This document shows positions 1 to 13,100 of a DNA stretch of 64,000 bases, piece by piece. Positions within the stretch are counted from its first letter, which is position 1. Each line of letters begins with the position of its first letter. Source of the DNA: Rhabdornis inornatus (taxonomy: Eukaryota; Chordata; Aves; Passeriformes; Rhabdornithidae). Under the pieces are notes generated by a model, which was given only the letters and a program-made list of their open reading frames with translations, was not told the DNA's origin and searched no databases. A program made the position numbers and the translations under genes. The DNA lies in NCBI GenBank assembly GCA_013397075.1, contig VWZS01009947.1, forward strand, positions 1,426,001 through 1,490,000. The letters are read 5' to 3'.

Positions 1-1017
1 TCTGGAAAGGAGGTCTTGCAAGTATCAGAGAATGACCTGGAACAGAATCTACTCAGATTCTTTTCTTCACAAGCATATATTAACAGCAGTATGTGCTAGG
101 CAGAGTTGACAATAAAACTGTGTACTCTTCTCACAGCATGCTTAGGATACAGGCCTCTTGACATGGCATCAGCCTCTCAACTTTGAGACTGAAAAATTGT
201 GGGAAATTATTGCTTCCTCCAAAAATATTAGATGATGTTAGGCTTTCACATCAGCTCTGCATTTGAATAACATTTGTTTTATTTAAAAGTAGAAAAATAG
301 CTACGTGAAAAAAAACAATGAATGTGGAATGTGGACATACTGCATATGAAAATGTAGTATTTCATGGGAGAATTATTAGGAACTTCAGTGAAAAAAAATG
401 ATGTTCATATCCTTTCACAAGGGATATAATATTAGAAAGAAATAAAGGGCAAGATGTCACACAGATTATTTGGAATGAAAGAGTGAATTCAGCCAAATAT
501 AAAATTTTAAATGGAGCTAGTACTTGGTGCAGTTGGAAAGCCTCTTTTAAATAACTGAAATGGTGGGACTGATTGCAACGTAAGTTTGTAGTTGCATCCA
601 AAGGCATGCTTGTAAACCAAATGACTATCCAGAGAATCATTTAACAAGTATGCACAGAAAAATAAACTGCTTGAAACAGAAGGCAAATACTGGAAACTTT
701 CTCTAGTTGAACTGTGTAGAACCACCTATCACATGTTCATATAAAAGTTTCATAATGCTTTCAATTAAAAAATGTAAAATCATGAGGAGTAAGTAATAAA
801 GAGTTTCAACTGCTTTAAAAGGATATGTAAAATGTAGCTGAAGATACTGCATGTATAACAATGTACATACACAGGAAGTGTTCCACTTCAACAGTGAAAT
901 CCACATGAATCCTAGGTTTCCAATGCAAAATATAGTTTACTTAAACATTTGATAGGGATCTGTTTCCAAATACCGAAAGAAACCTTCTCCATTTTCACTA
1001 TGTTGAGACTGACTTAC
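1..1017 (-). other. Intron downstream of exon 54 (partial)
   Basis: AT-rich intronic sequence. The next dynein exon, expected to start by completing the Thr codon split at the 1018 donor, is not in this stretch. No repeat or RNA gene was recognised. Confidence 0.7.
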
Positions 1018-1178
1018 GTAATATCAGCATTGGGATGGAGACCAAACACCTCTGGGCTGTCCATAGCAGGAAGTAACTGGATGTAGTCAAAGTACTGTTC
1101 CAGGGTTTTGCAAACTGGAATTTTATACCCAGTGTAAAAGCAGAAAGCGCTGTCAAATATACTTTCATTAAACCATAC
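1018..1178 (-). CDS. DNAH5: DNAH5 exon 54 (window order): C-terminal domain
   Basis: 161 nt, residues 2813-2865 plus 2 nt. It begins VWFNESIFDSAFCFY and ends FGLHPNADIT, the FGLHPNADI block typical of dynein C-terminal domains. Acceptor TTCACAG, donor GTAAGT. It ends in a split codon, so at least one further exon lies left of the window. Confidence 0.95.
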
Positions 1179-4100
1179 CTGTGAAAAATTCATGGGGAAA
1201 AAAGAAAGACAATTACTTTGCTACTTAGAGGGCTTTTTAATCTCACTTTTACTCTTGGAGGATTTAGGTTTTTGTTTCACCTACTGCATCTAATTTTACT
1301 TTAATACAACTGTAAATCATTAAGAATTATGTCTTCTAAGTTTGATGTCCAGCTAAGTCTTTTAAGATTCTGCTCCTCACCAAAGAGGGGACAAGAGGAA
1401 GATCTTCACTGACAAAGAATGATGACTAGAAAAACTCGTTTTACTTTGAAAAGTCTTATAAACTAGTACTGAAGTGCATATTCAGCAGAAACAAGGCCTT
1501 CTGACTTCTGTATTGCAGCTGCCAATAAAAATGACAAATAACTGTATTTCCAAGGTCTCCTACCCTTGCAAAGCAATTAAGAAGACGCTTATCATAGTCA
1601 TCTGTGACTCGGCCTCCATACTGTACTTCTCCGATCATGTAGCGTACCGTGTTCCACGATATCCCCTGGATGCAAGTAAAGTACATGAAAAACTATTGTT
1701 ATTATATGTAAGAAGAAGATTTTAATTTAAATATAATCTGAAGCTCACAATGTTCTGAAACATAAACTGGAAAAAATCATATAACAATAATACTTTATTT
1801 CTAATGTCTTTACTGAGCTCAACTCTGTGATTTTATAGAAGAGTTGGGCTTGATCCTGCTGTTATAAATATAGAATCACAGGATCATTTATGTTGGAAAA
1901 GACCTTTAAGATCATTGCATCCAACCTTTGACCAAACACCAACTCAGACCATGTCCAGTTGTTCTTGAACACCTACAGGCACAGTGACGCCACAGCCTTC
2001 CTGGGCTGTCCTTTCCAATGCTTGACAACCCTCTCCACCAAGAAAATCCTCCACCTGCCCAACCTGAATCTCTCTGGTGCAGCCTGAGGCTGTGTCCTCT
2101 TGTCCTGGCACTGGTTGCAGGGAGAAGAGGCCAATCCCCACCCGGCCACACCCTCCTTTCAGGGAGGTGTAGAGAGTGACAAGGTCACCCCTGAGCCTCC
2201 TTTTCTCAGGCTAAACACCCCCAACTCCCTCAGCCACTCCTCATATGTCTTGACTGCTAGAAGTAAAATCTAATAATATATAAAAAACATATATATATAT
2301 ATAATACATTTCATTATTTCTTGTTTGACCTGAAATCACTCAGAGCTGCTACTGCCTCTCTCCTTTCCGCACCATTTCCACCCTCCCCACCTCACCCCTT
2401 CTCCTTATTTCTCATCTTTCTCTCTTGGCCAAGTGCTGCTCATAAGGAATGGCTATTCCCTGCTAAGTAGTAGAAGATGAAATGGTAGCTGTAGAGAAGT
2501 TTGATTTGCTCTGTCAAACTCATTAAATATTTTAGCTCCCTTTCCAAAACAGATAACATATGAACTTGTTAATTTTGGATATAGTAGTGAAAAAGAAAAA
2601 AAAAAACAACAAATTTTACTTAACAAATTTAACTTAACAATATGAATTTTTACATGTGTGCATGTATATATACTTTACATGCACATAAAATATTTCAGCT
2701 TGATTTTCTTGCAGAGAATCTCAACCTTTGATCATTAGAAGTGGCACTAAAGGAATAGCAATGAGTAAATTATGATAAACATGAGGAAAAAACAATTGCT
2801 GCTGCCATACAAAGCATTAAAATGTATTATAAATAGATTTTAGTATTCACCTTCCTGATGTCAATCTTTTTTAGGTGATTTTGTATAAACTGAACACTGG
2901 CTGTAAAGTCTGCTGAGTTAAATTCATAGGGAATATTCCAACCCAAAGGTCCAAACTTGCGTCGTTCCTTAGGAATAAAATTGAAACCAAATATATTTAT
3001 CAAACAACTTATAATTTTCTTTCCTTAATAAATTTCAATAATGACAATACCAGTGGAGTAAAGAATTGAACTGTAGAAGAAAGTTAGCCTAGGAAATGGC
3101 TGTATGCATCATACACATAAATAATATAGCTACGTTATACCACAAGGGATAAATATTTATAGAAAAAGCAACAAAATAATGTAGTAATAACTTTACTAAT
3201 CAATTTATAAGTCACAGGTTTGCAATGCCTCACTTCTGTGTGGATAATGAGATTTTTATATTAAGTAATTAATTAATTTATCATGGTACAGTTTTTCTCT
3301 TCTTTTTACATATACTGTTGACTAATGATAGTTTCAAATTTTCAAGCTCCTATATTTATGCTCAGTTTTCCAAGGAGTTCTGTGTTGCCACTTTCATCTT
3401 ATTGTTTCACTATGTTTTTCTAACGTACATTTTTTCAAAAGTCATAACTTTTTTTTAAGGTTGCCACCATTACATTATTCAAATATATTATTGCATGCCT
3501 ATTTGGAAATAAAGTGTTAACAATTGTATTAACAGAAAAATAGTCAACTGTGAAAGTAAAAGAATAAATATTCTGTAGCCCAAACACTTCTAACATCCAG
3601 CACTATTAGACTTCTCACAAATTTGTTAAAGCCACCTCGGTTAAATCGTTCAATGATCTTTTTTTCAGAACGTAGAACAAGTTAATTCAAGAAGTTAAGA
3701 ACTAAATTTATGAATAGTGCTGACATTTATAAAATTAATAAATTGCATTTTTAAATTAACTAAGTGATAACATATTTATCAGATTTTATATTATCAAGTC
3801 ACTAATCACTGACAGTCTTTGACATCTGAAGTAATATTTAGGCACCCTAGCTACAATATTTAAAGAGAACTAGAATGAAAAAACCCTCACCTTTTATTTT
3901 TCAAAATCAAATATTGTTTATAAGCAGATAAGACAGCATTAACCAATAATACCGTGCAGAAAAGTGTAATGATTTCCTGCAAAGTTTTTTGAATTACTTC
4001 TTAAGCTATATTTGACATAATGATCTTGTCACCAAAGGATATTAAGAATTGGTCACTTCAAAGGCAGGACAATGTATATATTGCTTGTTGGTTGGCAATT

Positions 4101-7100
4101 CATGAAATTTCTTAATAGATGAATAGCTGTAATAGTTTTTAAAAATACTGATGGGTTGAATAAGCTTAGATCTTCTAGTTCCACAAGAATGTTATAATCC
4201 TGAGGTAGTAAACAGAGCAACTTTTTCACTGTTTAAAAACGATAGAAGAAGGAAAATAATGCAGAATTCTGTATCTTAACAGTGAACATCAACAAATTGT
4301 CCTTCTCTCAACAGCTGCCTACACCAAAAATACAAGATGCTCAGTGGAACCTAAGGCTTAAACAGAGTTTCATAACTGTTTTGAGATCCTTGGTGAAAAG
4401 GAGGTACTTTCAGAGAGCTCAAATTATTAGTATTTATTGTGATCTCAAAACTTATTTATCTTTAGATACAATGTATAGATATCATTGTTGTCACACCAGA
4501 ATTAATGTGGAAAATGCATTGACACAGATATGAGAAGAATTTTATTTAATTTTAGCCATCTAGAAAATAGTTACTCTAAGTTAGGTATCTGGATTGCCTT
4601 TAAAATCAATGAAGAGAAAGAGTGATATATCTCTGAAAAAATATTCACTCTTAGAGAACGACAGCTGTGACAGATAAATTGGTTTTCTGTTCAGTGTGCT
4701 TATCTATTTCTATTGAATACGGAGAGAAATTTTTCCCATATACTCAATGATTAACTTTTGATCAGGTGAAGATAGACAAAAAAAACCAAATTCTAAATGT
4801 CCATCATATGAGAATTGTTTAAAAGCTATCAAAAAAAAGAGAGAGAAATAATAATGAACCTTGAAATACAGATTACAGAAATTAAAGCTTTAGTCCTGCA
4901 GCATGATGCTATGACAAATATCAGAATGTGTTTTTTCAGGAACCTCTATTAGAGTGACTCCATATATTACACCAGTATTTGCAAACCTTTTAAGAAATAC
5001 CTGAACAGTAGAATGCAGGAAAGCTACAGTGTAAAGCAAAGGCTTCCACATAGGCAGGTTGCTAGCATTTAACAGATCCTGACTAATTCCAGAAAATGTT
5101 CTTTTCAGTCCGGCACGTATACCTTGTGGAGGTTCATTTGTGAACTTTATAGCAATCTGTCACAAGAAAAATATAAAGGAATTGTATTTGTTTACTGAAA
5201 CAAAAATAGCAACATATGAAAATGTCACAACTACTAGTTATAAATAAAATATAAATAACTGAAGCCTTGTAGAACTAAAGTTGATGTGTACTTAAACTGC
5301 ATAAAAGGAGTACACAGACTCATAGAATAGTTTTAGTTCGAAAGGACCTTTTAAAGGCCATCTAGTCCAACACCCCTGCAATGATCAATGACATCTTCAA
5401 ATAGATCAGGTTGCTCGGAGTCCTGTCCAACTTGACCTTGAATGTTTCCAGGGGTGGATTATCCACCACCTTTCGGGGTGCCACCTGTTCCAGTGCCTCA
5501 CCACCCTCGTTGTAAAAAACTAATTTCTTCTATCTAATCTAAATAAAACCTTCTTCAGTTTAAAACCAGAATCCCCTGTCCTGGTGCAACAGGCCATACT
5601 AAAATGTCTGTCCTCATCTTTCCTATGGACCCCTTCAAGTACTGCAAGGCTGCAATAAGGTCTTCCCAAAGCCTTCTCTTCTGCAGTCATACTAGGTTAG
5701 GCCACAAAGGATTTTGAACATACACCTTTAATTTCTGTTGGTCAAAACCATCACTGACACTTGGCCATGGACCTAAAAATTTTTATCAATGACATAAAAG
5801 CAGTCATCGAAAAAGCTTTTCAGAAGACTTTTATATCCCTGCTTCAATGACTGAATGATGAAAGAGAAGCATCCAGTATAAATGACAAGAACAGAATTGT
5901 ATTTCTGTTCCCAGAATTTCACGGTACATGCAAAGAAATCTCAGTCCTCCTCAGATCAGATCTTTATGTTCACAGTGGCTACTCTGGACTCTGTGGCTGT
6001 CTACAGCAGCAAATTAGATTCACCAGAGAATATTCCTGAGCACTGGAAAAGTGCTAGTAAGCACAGGTTTTCACATCAGAGAATATTGTAACTACTCACC
6101 CCTATAGGCTATTGCATTCCAGTGCTGCATAATGCTCAGGGAACAATTTACTAGCTCAGAACACAGACTGGCCCAAACAGAATCTCTGTTGCTCAAGACA
6201 ATTAAAAATGCTGGAGGAATCCCAATAAAAATAAAGGTGTTTTTTTTTCTCCAACTGTAAGTACTTGTCTGCCTAGCTTGTGCAACATGGTAGCTTGCGC
6301 AGAAAGGACAATAAAGGCCAGGGAGTCCATGGACACACTGTGTTGTGTTCCTGTAACTGTTGGACTGAATTGGAACACTTGAAAATCAATGTTTCCACAT
6401 TTCAAAGGATATCTTGTTCAGTTTTGATGAAAGTTCTATATTAAAAAGAGCAAAGAAAATTGTTCTCTTTTCTTTTGAGAAGGGGCTTTGGTTTGTCAAT
6501 TATTCTTGTTCTGGAATCCCTGAATATGTTAACATTTTAACATTTAAATCACATGTGAAATATTTGAGATAAATGCAGTGAAGATTCATCCAGCAACCTT
6601 CTGACTTCTCCTTTCTCACTTTTAGCAAACTGCATGTCCATATACCACACTCTTCAAAAACCCCTTGGATGATTTCATGTTCTGTTGAGAGGACACAGCA
6701 GTCCCTACAGCTAGCTTTCCATACTCAGACCATCGTGACAGACAATTCTTACTAAAGCTTGTCTCTACACTCTTTCAAGACAGGAGTCCTTCCCCCCTTC
6801 ACATCCTGGATATCAGGTGAGGCATCTATTTTTATTAAGAGAAAAATGAGGACTACTAAGGAAATTTCCACTGTTTTTTAGAGGAAAGGGAACATATAAA
6901 TGTCAACATACAGCTATTATAGTAGATATTAAGCAGCATTATGACCTACTGTGAGGGTGTTGGGAACTGTCATCAGTGACTTAAGTGTACTTTGCAAGAG
7001 TTTAGGCAATTTTACTGGTTCTGACAAAAAGCGTATCCTTGAGATCTACAGAACAGCCACTTATAGTTCATCCAAAGAAATTGGGTAGACGATGTTCTCT

Positions 7101-10100
7101 AAGATGTGTTATCCATGTGTGTTCTGTCCCATTTATACTTTATTTATTTATTATAGGGGAATCTGGAATCATTATCTGGAAGAACTTTTGGGGGCATTAA
7201 TCTGTCCACAAGGCATCTGGTTGGGCAAAATGTAAAGCCAAATAATTTTTATTTAAGTGCTTCTGAGTACAGATTTAGGGTGGACTCGCACATATATAAT
7301 GCATCATCAAGAACTTCCAGTTACTGGTAAACCTTCCTGTTTAAAATGATATCTACATTGTAACACAAGTCCATTTTTTTCTTGGGTTTTGGGGTTCTTC
7401 CCTCCATATTTTTTCACTGCCATTTATATGATTAATTTGATTCATTTTCCTTAAGTACCTGAATTAAATATTTGAACAAACCTGTAGCAGTGTAATTGGG
7501 AATTTAGGATGTTGTTCAGTAGTTATCCAAACTCGAAATGTGTCATTCTGGATCTCAGCAGTAAGAAGTGTCTCCAGTAGTTCATCCATGAATTCCAGTC
7601 CAAGGTGACAATTCTGAAGCAACACCCAGCCTCCCTAAACAAGGATATCAACTATTACCAAATAAAATTTTGAACAAGATATTCATAATGCTAAAGCCAA
7701 CTGTCCATATAAGAATCAAATTTGGTTCTCCCTGTAATTTTTTTTTAACTTTTATTCTGTTCCTGAATATATAATTATCTTTTGATATTAAAGGATATTG
7801 GCACAGATAAAGCAAATAGGATAAGTTAGTGCAAAAGCTATTTCAGCAGTCTCTTGTTCTCAATGAAAACAACATAACCAGACTCAATATTGTAAGTAAA
7901 GAATCAGTGCTATCTAGTGGCAAAAAGAAGTTCCTGTACTCTCCCAGCAAAATACCAGTGATTAGCAATCCTGTCCTCAGATCCAAAAGAATGTGAGTGG
8001 AAAAGTAACAGCTGAAATTTAAGGAATACATATTTTTAAAAACTGATTTGTTAATAACATAATGTAAAGTAAGTGTAAAGAGGTGGTAATAAGACTCTAA
8101 AAGTTTCTAACTCCAATTTGTTTATCTGCAATAAAGGCATTTGCATGAAATTCAACCTCCGGTTATTTTAATCTTATTTATCTCTCAAATTGCATGACAG
8201 CCCTAGTTGAATTATTGTCTCTCCAAACTTCTGCTTATGAATTTAAATTCAATCAGCTTTTTTAGCATCACTTTAGAAGCCTGATGAATTACAAGCCTGA
8301 TATTAAAATGGGACATTATTTAATCAGTTCTAAACAGTGATGGACAGTGGATTTCATTAGAGCTTGTAATTTCATTTTAGCAATTCTGTTTTAGCTCATT
8401 TAAAAAGACACCAGTAACTGTTGGTGAAAAAATATAACTGAAATATTTATGGTGAATTGATGGATATTAAAAAGAGAAGATTAAATAAAGGTAGTTATTT
8501 TTCCTTCTTTTATGGGGATCAACTTTTTTGAGGGAGATCTTTAATCAATTTGGTACATTTCCAAATGATCAGACTTAGTTTTTGAAAATTATCATCCTGT
8601 AACACAGCACAGCAGTTTTAATTATATTATATGCTCTTGGCCAGAGGTACCAAAAAACCAAATAGGTATTTGTCTTCATATTCACTAATTCTGTTTTGTC
8701 AAATCTGTTTCAAATCTGATGTTCACATGTTCCTCCCTTCAGCACTAAGGCATGCAGTTCCGAAATTCTTACTGGTAACTCTACTGAAGTGCTGTTTTGA
8801 GTGTCCTTGTGCTTCAAATTAAGGGCAAAAGAAAGGAAGGGACGCTCCAGTTTTCACCATTTCAATGAATTGGGAGTTGACAGTGACCATTCTAGACATA
8901 CAAACAAATACCAGATGTATGTGTGCACTTATATATAATAAAAATTGTCATTTGCTATAAAGAGATTCTTTCTCTCTTTCCCCAAATTGGTGAACATCTG
9001 TTTGCCAATACTCATGTTCTGCTCTCTATTAGTGGATATATTCTAGCCCTCCAAAATACAGGTATATGACTGATTCCCCATATTTTCAGTTTGCAGGCCA
9101 CTTTGGCTGTATGTCTTAATTTGCGAGACTGTCCACAACTCCTTGAAATGTCCAGCTGACCAGAAGGTACCACCTTTGCACTATAACTGTTATATTGTAT
9201 TTGAGGTTTCAATTACTATCTCTCTGTAGCTGCTAGTTAGGTTTTTCATGGTTTTACTGTTGGGGAATATCATCTGCCATAACAAAATACACTACAACAT
9301 TTAAATAAAAAGTCTTATCTGTTGTTTAGAAATTCTTAGACATGCTTGGGACTTAAATAATTGACAATTAAAGAAAGAAAGAAGAGACCAAATGCTAGTG
9401 AGTAAAAGGTCCTGTCACTAGCAGAGTGGTAAGGAAAATGTAAAACAGTATCAGGATCGAGCACATCCTTCTGCACCTATAACTTTAAGCTAGGTGTGCA
9501 CTTACCTGTTTACTTAGTACAAGCTATGCAACATGTAGGTACCTCTTATATGGGAGGGGAAAAAATGAAAAAAAATCCAATAAAGAGGTGGGATCTGCAG
9601 GACAGGACCAGGTCCCAATGTCCTTTTACCCTTCTTTAATAATATAGTGATAAGTAAGGAATGTGCTGCTTTTTGAAAGCTGCTCCTGCTGCCAGAAGTA
9701 TTGGCTTGCACTCCACTGTGACACATATATGCCACAGGAAAATGTTTTTAAACTCAGGCATTCAAAAAGACATGGTCACCCTGAGATATGCTTGATAGTA
9801 AGATGAAAATGCAGAATATTACAGACTGCATGCTAAAGGGGTGTAAAATAACACAAAACAGACAATCAATTCATATTGCAATGTTTTTTCCCCACCTGTT
9901 CCATTGACACCTCCATGAGTTTGCGTGCATGAATCTCTTGTCCTTGGCCCATTGAGATGGTCCTACATTCTATAACATATTTGNNNNNNNNNNNNNNNNN
10001 NNNACAATATAAGATTAATGAACTTACAACATTGAGAAAAAGTAAGATTTTTCAATTCAGTCCAAAAACCAGTGATATAAATACAGCACAATTAAATAAA

Positions 10101-13100
10101 TTTAATGCAAAAATATATACTTATGAAAGCATAATCCCTTCACCATCATATTATGCTATTATATATAAATTTTCTAAATACTGACATTTTGTATAACAAC
10201 ATTGAAATACACATACACAATACTTACAGAAGTTAAAAACTGTGAATAAAATTGTGACTGTGAATGTGAATTTGTGCTGAATTTTAACAATGCCAGAGCA
10301 TTTGAAATATGAACAGAAATTTTTTTCTCAAAGTGTAAATAAACACAATGCAAAGATGTAAAACTGCATTTACAAACATACTAATGTGACTAATGTCACG
10401 AATATATGGTATCTACTCCCAACTCAGTTTGTATTCACGTTTTCAAAACTTCCATATAATGTAGAACTAAAGTCCAGAATATACAAATGTAGATCTTGTA
10501 GCTACTTTTTATTACAAAGTAATCTTCCACGTACATTACTGATTTTTAAGTTACCTGCAGTAAAGAGTGAAAACAAGAAAATATTACTGCCACCACAACA
10601 AAATTTAAAAAGAAGAATTAATTGCTTTACAAGATAGGGATTAAAAAAGTTATCATCACCGTGAAGGATTATAGCAATTTATTTAAAAAAGACTTGAATT
10701 ACTTCAACTTCACACAGAATGGTTCTCAGGATACTGTCTTCTATTTAAAAAATTATTTTATCTCTAAGATGATGTTTCAGAAACAAAGAGTAGTGCAAGA
10801 GGATTTAAGAAATACTTCTCAGAAAAAAATATCTCTGAAATTACTTACACAGCCCCTCTGTGTCTTAACATATGACAATGAATAATTATTTTCATACCCA
10901 AATTAAGCTTCCTAGACAAGGAATTAATCTGATCAGTTGGATCTGATCCCATAGACAAGAAACAGATGAGAGGTGTTCGCATGTCACTTTCTTCCCAAGT
11001 TTTGCTTAAATTCAAAATAACTGGCTCTGTATATTTCTCATGCAAGGAACTTGCAATATATTTCCTGGCTTGGGAAAGTGTTCGGTCTGGACACCAAGAC
11101 CTAGAAATTAAAATACATACAAAGACATAAATTCACTGCCTCTTCCTCCAAGATCAGACTCAAATTAGAAATTCTATTTTTATCAAATAGAGGGATTTTT
11201 AAAAATCATAATATGTATGTATATGTATGCATACACAATACATATGTATATGTATTCATATATATTCTTGTAGATTTTTCTTTACAGATATAGTAACAGG
11301 CAGAGCTGATAATACTTATAATATTTTCTAGTTGCTTACAATTTTGCCTTAACTGCTTGCATTGGAATTTTCTGTTCTAGGCACCTTCATGAAGTTGAGA
11401 CATTCTCCATTTTAAACAGAATTTTTGTATTTGAGAACACAAAGATGGAAATGTTAAGATTGTTTTTGCCTTTTAGTAAAACTCTGCAGATGATTCATTA
11501 GGTCTGTTAGCCTTTTAGGGTACAAACTCAATTCTTTTGCACTGGATTGCATTTGTGTTGGTGATGAGTGTTTTTCCCACGGAAAAACAAACAAACAACT
11601 ACTTTTGGATAAAATATATTACTTCGAAAATCTTCAGTTTTTGAGGATTATTTAAATGCTTAGGACTTAGATGGTCCCCTCCCTCTTAGGGTGTAGAGCA
11701 TTTAACAATATGGTATTTCCATCAGATTCTAGCCTTTTTTACTTCACAGGTCGAATCTGCTCCAAAGACAAATCAGTCTAATAAATAATATTGTTGGGGT
11801 ATTTCATAATATCTCTGATTTATTTGTTACAGCACTTGGAAAGTATACAATGAATGGAGGAAGATATGATCTCATGCATAAGGCAGCTGAATGCTTCTTT
11901 GGGGAAATCCATTTTATCCTAAGATCTTAGAGGTCTTATATGATGCAAAACATATAATTTATAGCACACTTTTCACATGAGATTTTGAATATTTATTTTG
12001 GGTTTCACCGCCTATTTTTTTTTTAAATATTTTTAAGTACTTGTTTAAAGCTATTTAAAATAGTTAATTTTAAAGAAACTTTTTAAAAATTCAAAATTAT
12101 CTGGAATATTCTATTTTTTCATGGGCTTCCCAGTTTCCATTTCTCCTGACATAAAAGCAAAGTTATAAAAAATATTTTCTATAAATGCCTTTAGACAGCA
12201 GAGGATAGCTCTGAAGTACCTGAGTAACAACATATTTCATGTGAATGAATTAATATTTAATGTCACCCAGAGATAACTAAAATTACACTGTTATGATAAT
12301 AGCATATTGATAGTTTGAGATATGCTTCAACTGTGTAATTTCCCAAAATTTGTGAAGATGCCCACCTGATGAGTAAAAGCTTGCGAAAGGTGTCGAGTGT
12401 ATCACTGTATCCATTAGGAGTAATTTCTTCCTCAGGGGCATCTTTATCAAACCAGTGTTTCCATGCCTTATCATTTTGGGCTATCTAAATTTATTACATT
12501 AACACACAAAAAAATATATTTCAGTTGCAGTAAAATCCCCTTGCAAATGTAGCTTTTAATGAGATGCCATTATTATATTAGGATATATTACAAGTAACAT
12601 TGCCTATAGCATTTAAGATATATGTCATGTGAATTGTTATTAAATATCACAAATAATATTAATTCAATTGCTGCAATCAGATGCAGGCTCTCAAGCCAAT
12701 TAGTTATCTATGCATTCCCCTCCCAAACACATGCATCTACTGAAAAAAAAGTCAGTAAGTAGCAGGAGGATTCTACACTACAAGAGGAACACCCTGTGAT
12801 TGATTAATTGATTCCTTTTGGTCACAAAATATGAACAGGACCAGAAAAATCTGTCCCAGTACAGTCTAGCCAGCCAATGAATCACTAATTAAAAGTAACA
12901 GATTCTAGTAAGCTTTTGACTTGAGAAAGAATAAACCTGACCACAAATATGATGACAATTTTAGGCACCTCTTAGGACCCCTGACCTAATAGGATAAGGA
13001 ATACCAGTGGACAGAATACACTGAAAATACAGCTGAGCCTTTAATGCAGTGACTGAGGGTCAGCTACTGCAATATTCTCAAATCACTGGAAAAAGAACAA

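Noticed and set aside
9963..9966. Alternative acceptor for exon 49 (TGTAG before GACCATC)
   Set aside because: It would break the reading frame after exon 48. The AG at 9970-9971 restores the Glu codon and LECRTISMGQ.
12283..12474. 63-codon minus-strand frame
   Set aside because: It is the wrong frame of exon 47; the correct frame gives HWFDKDAPEEE and joins both neighbours.
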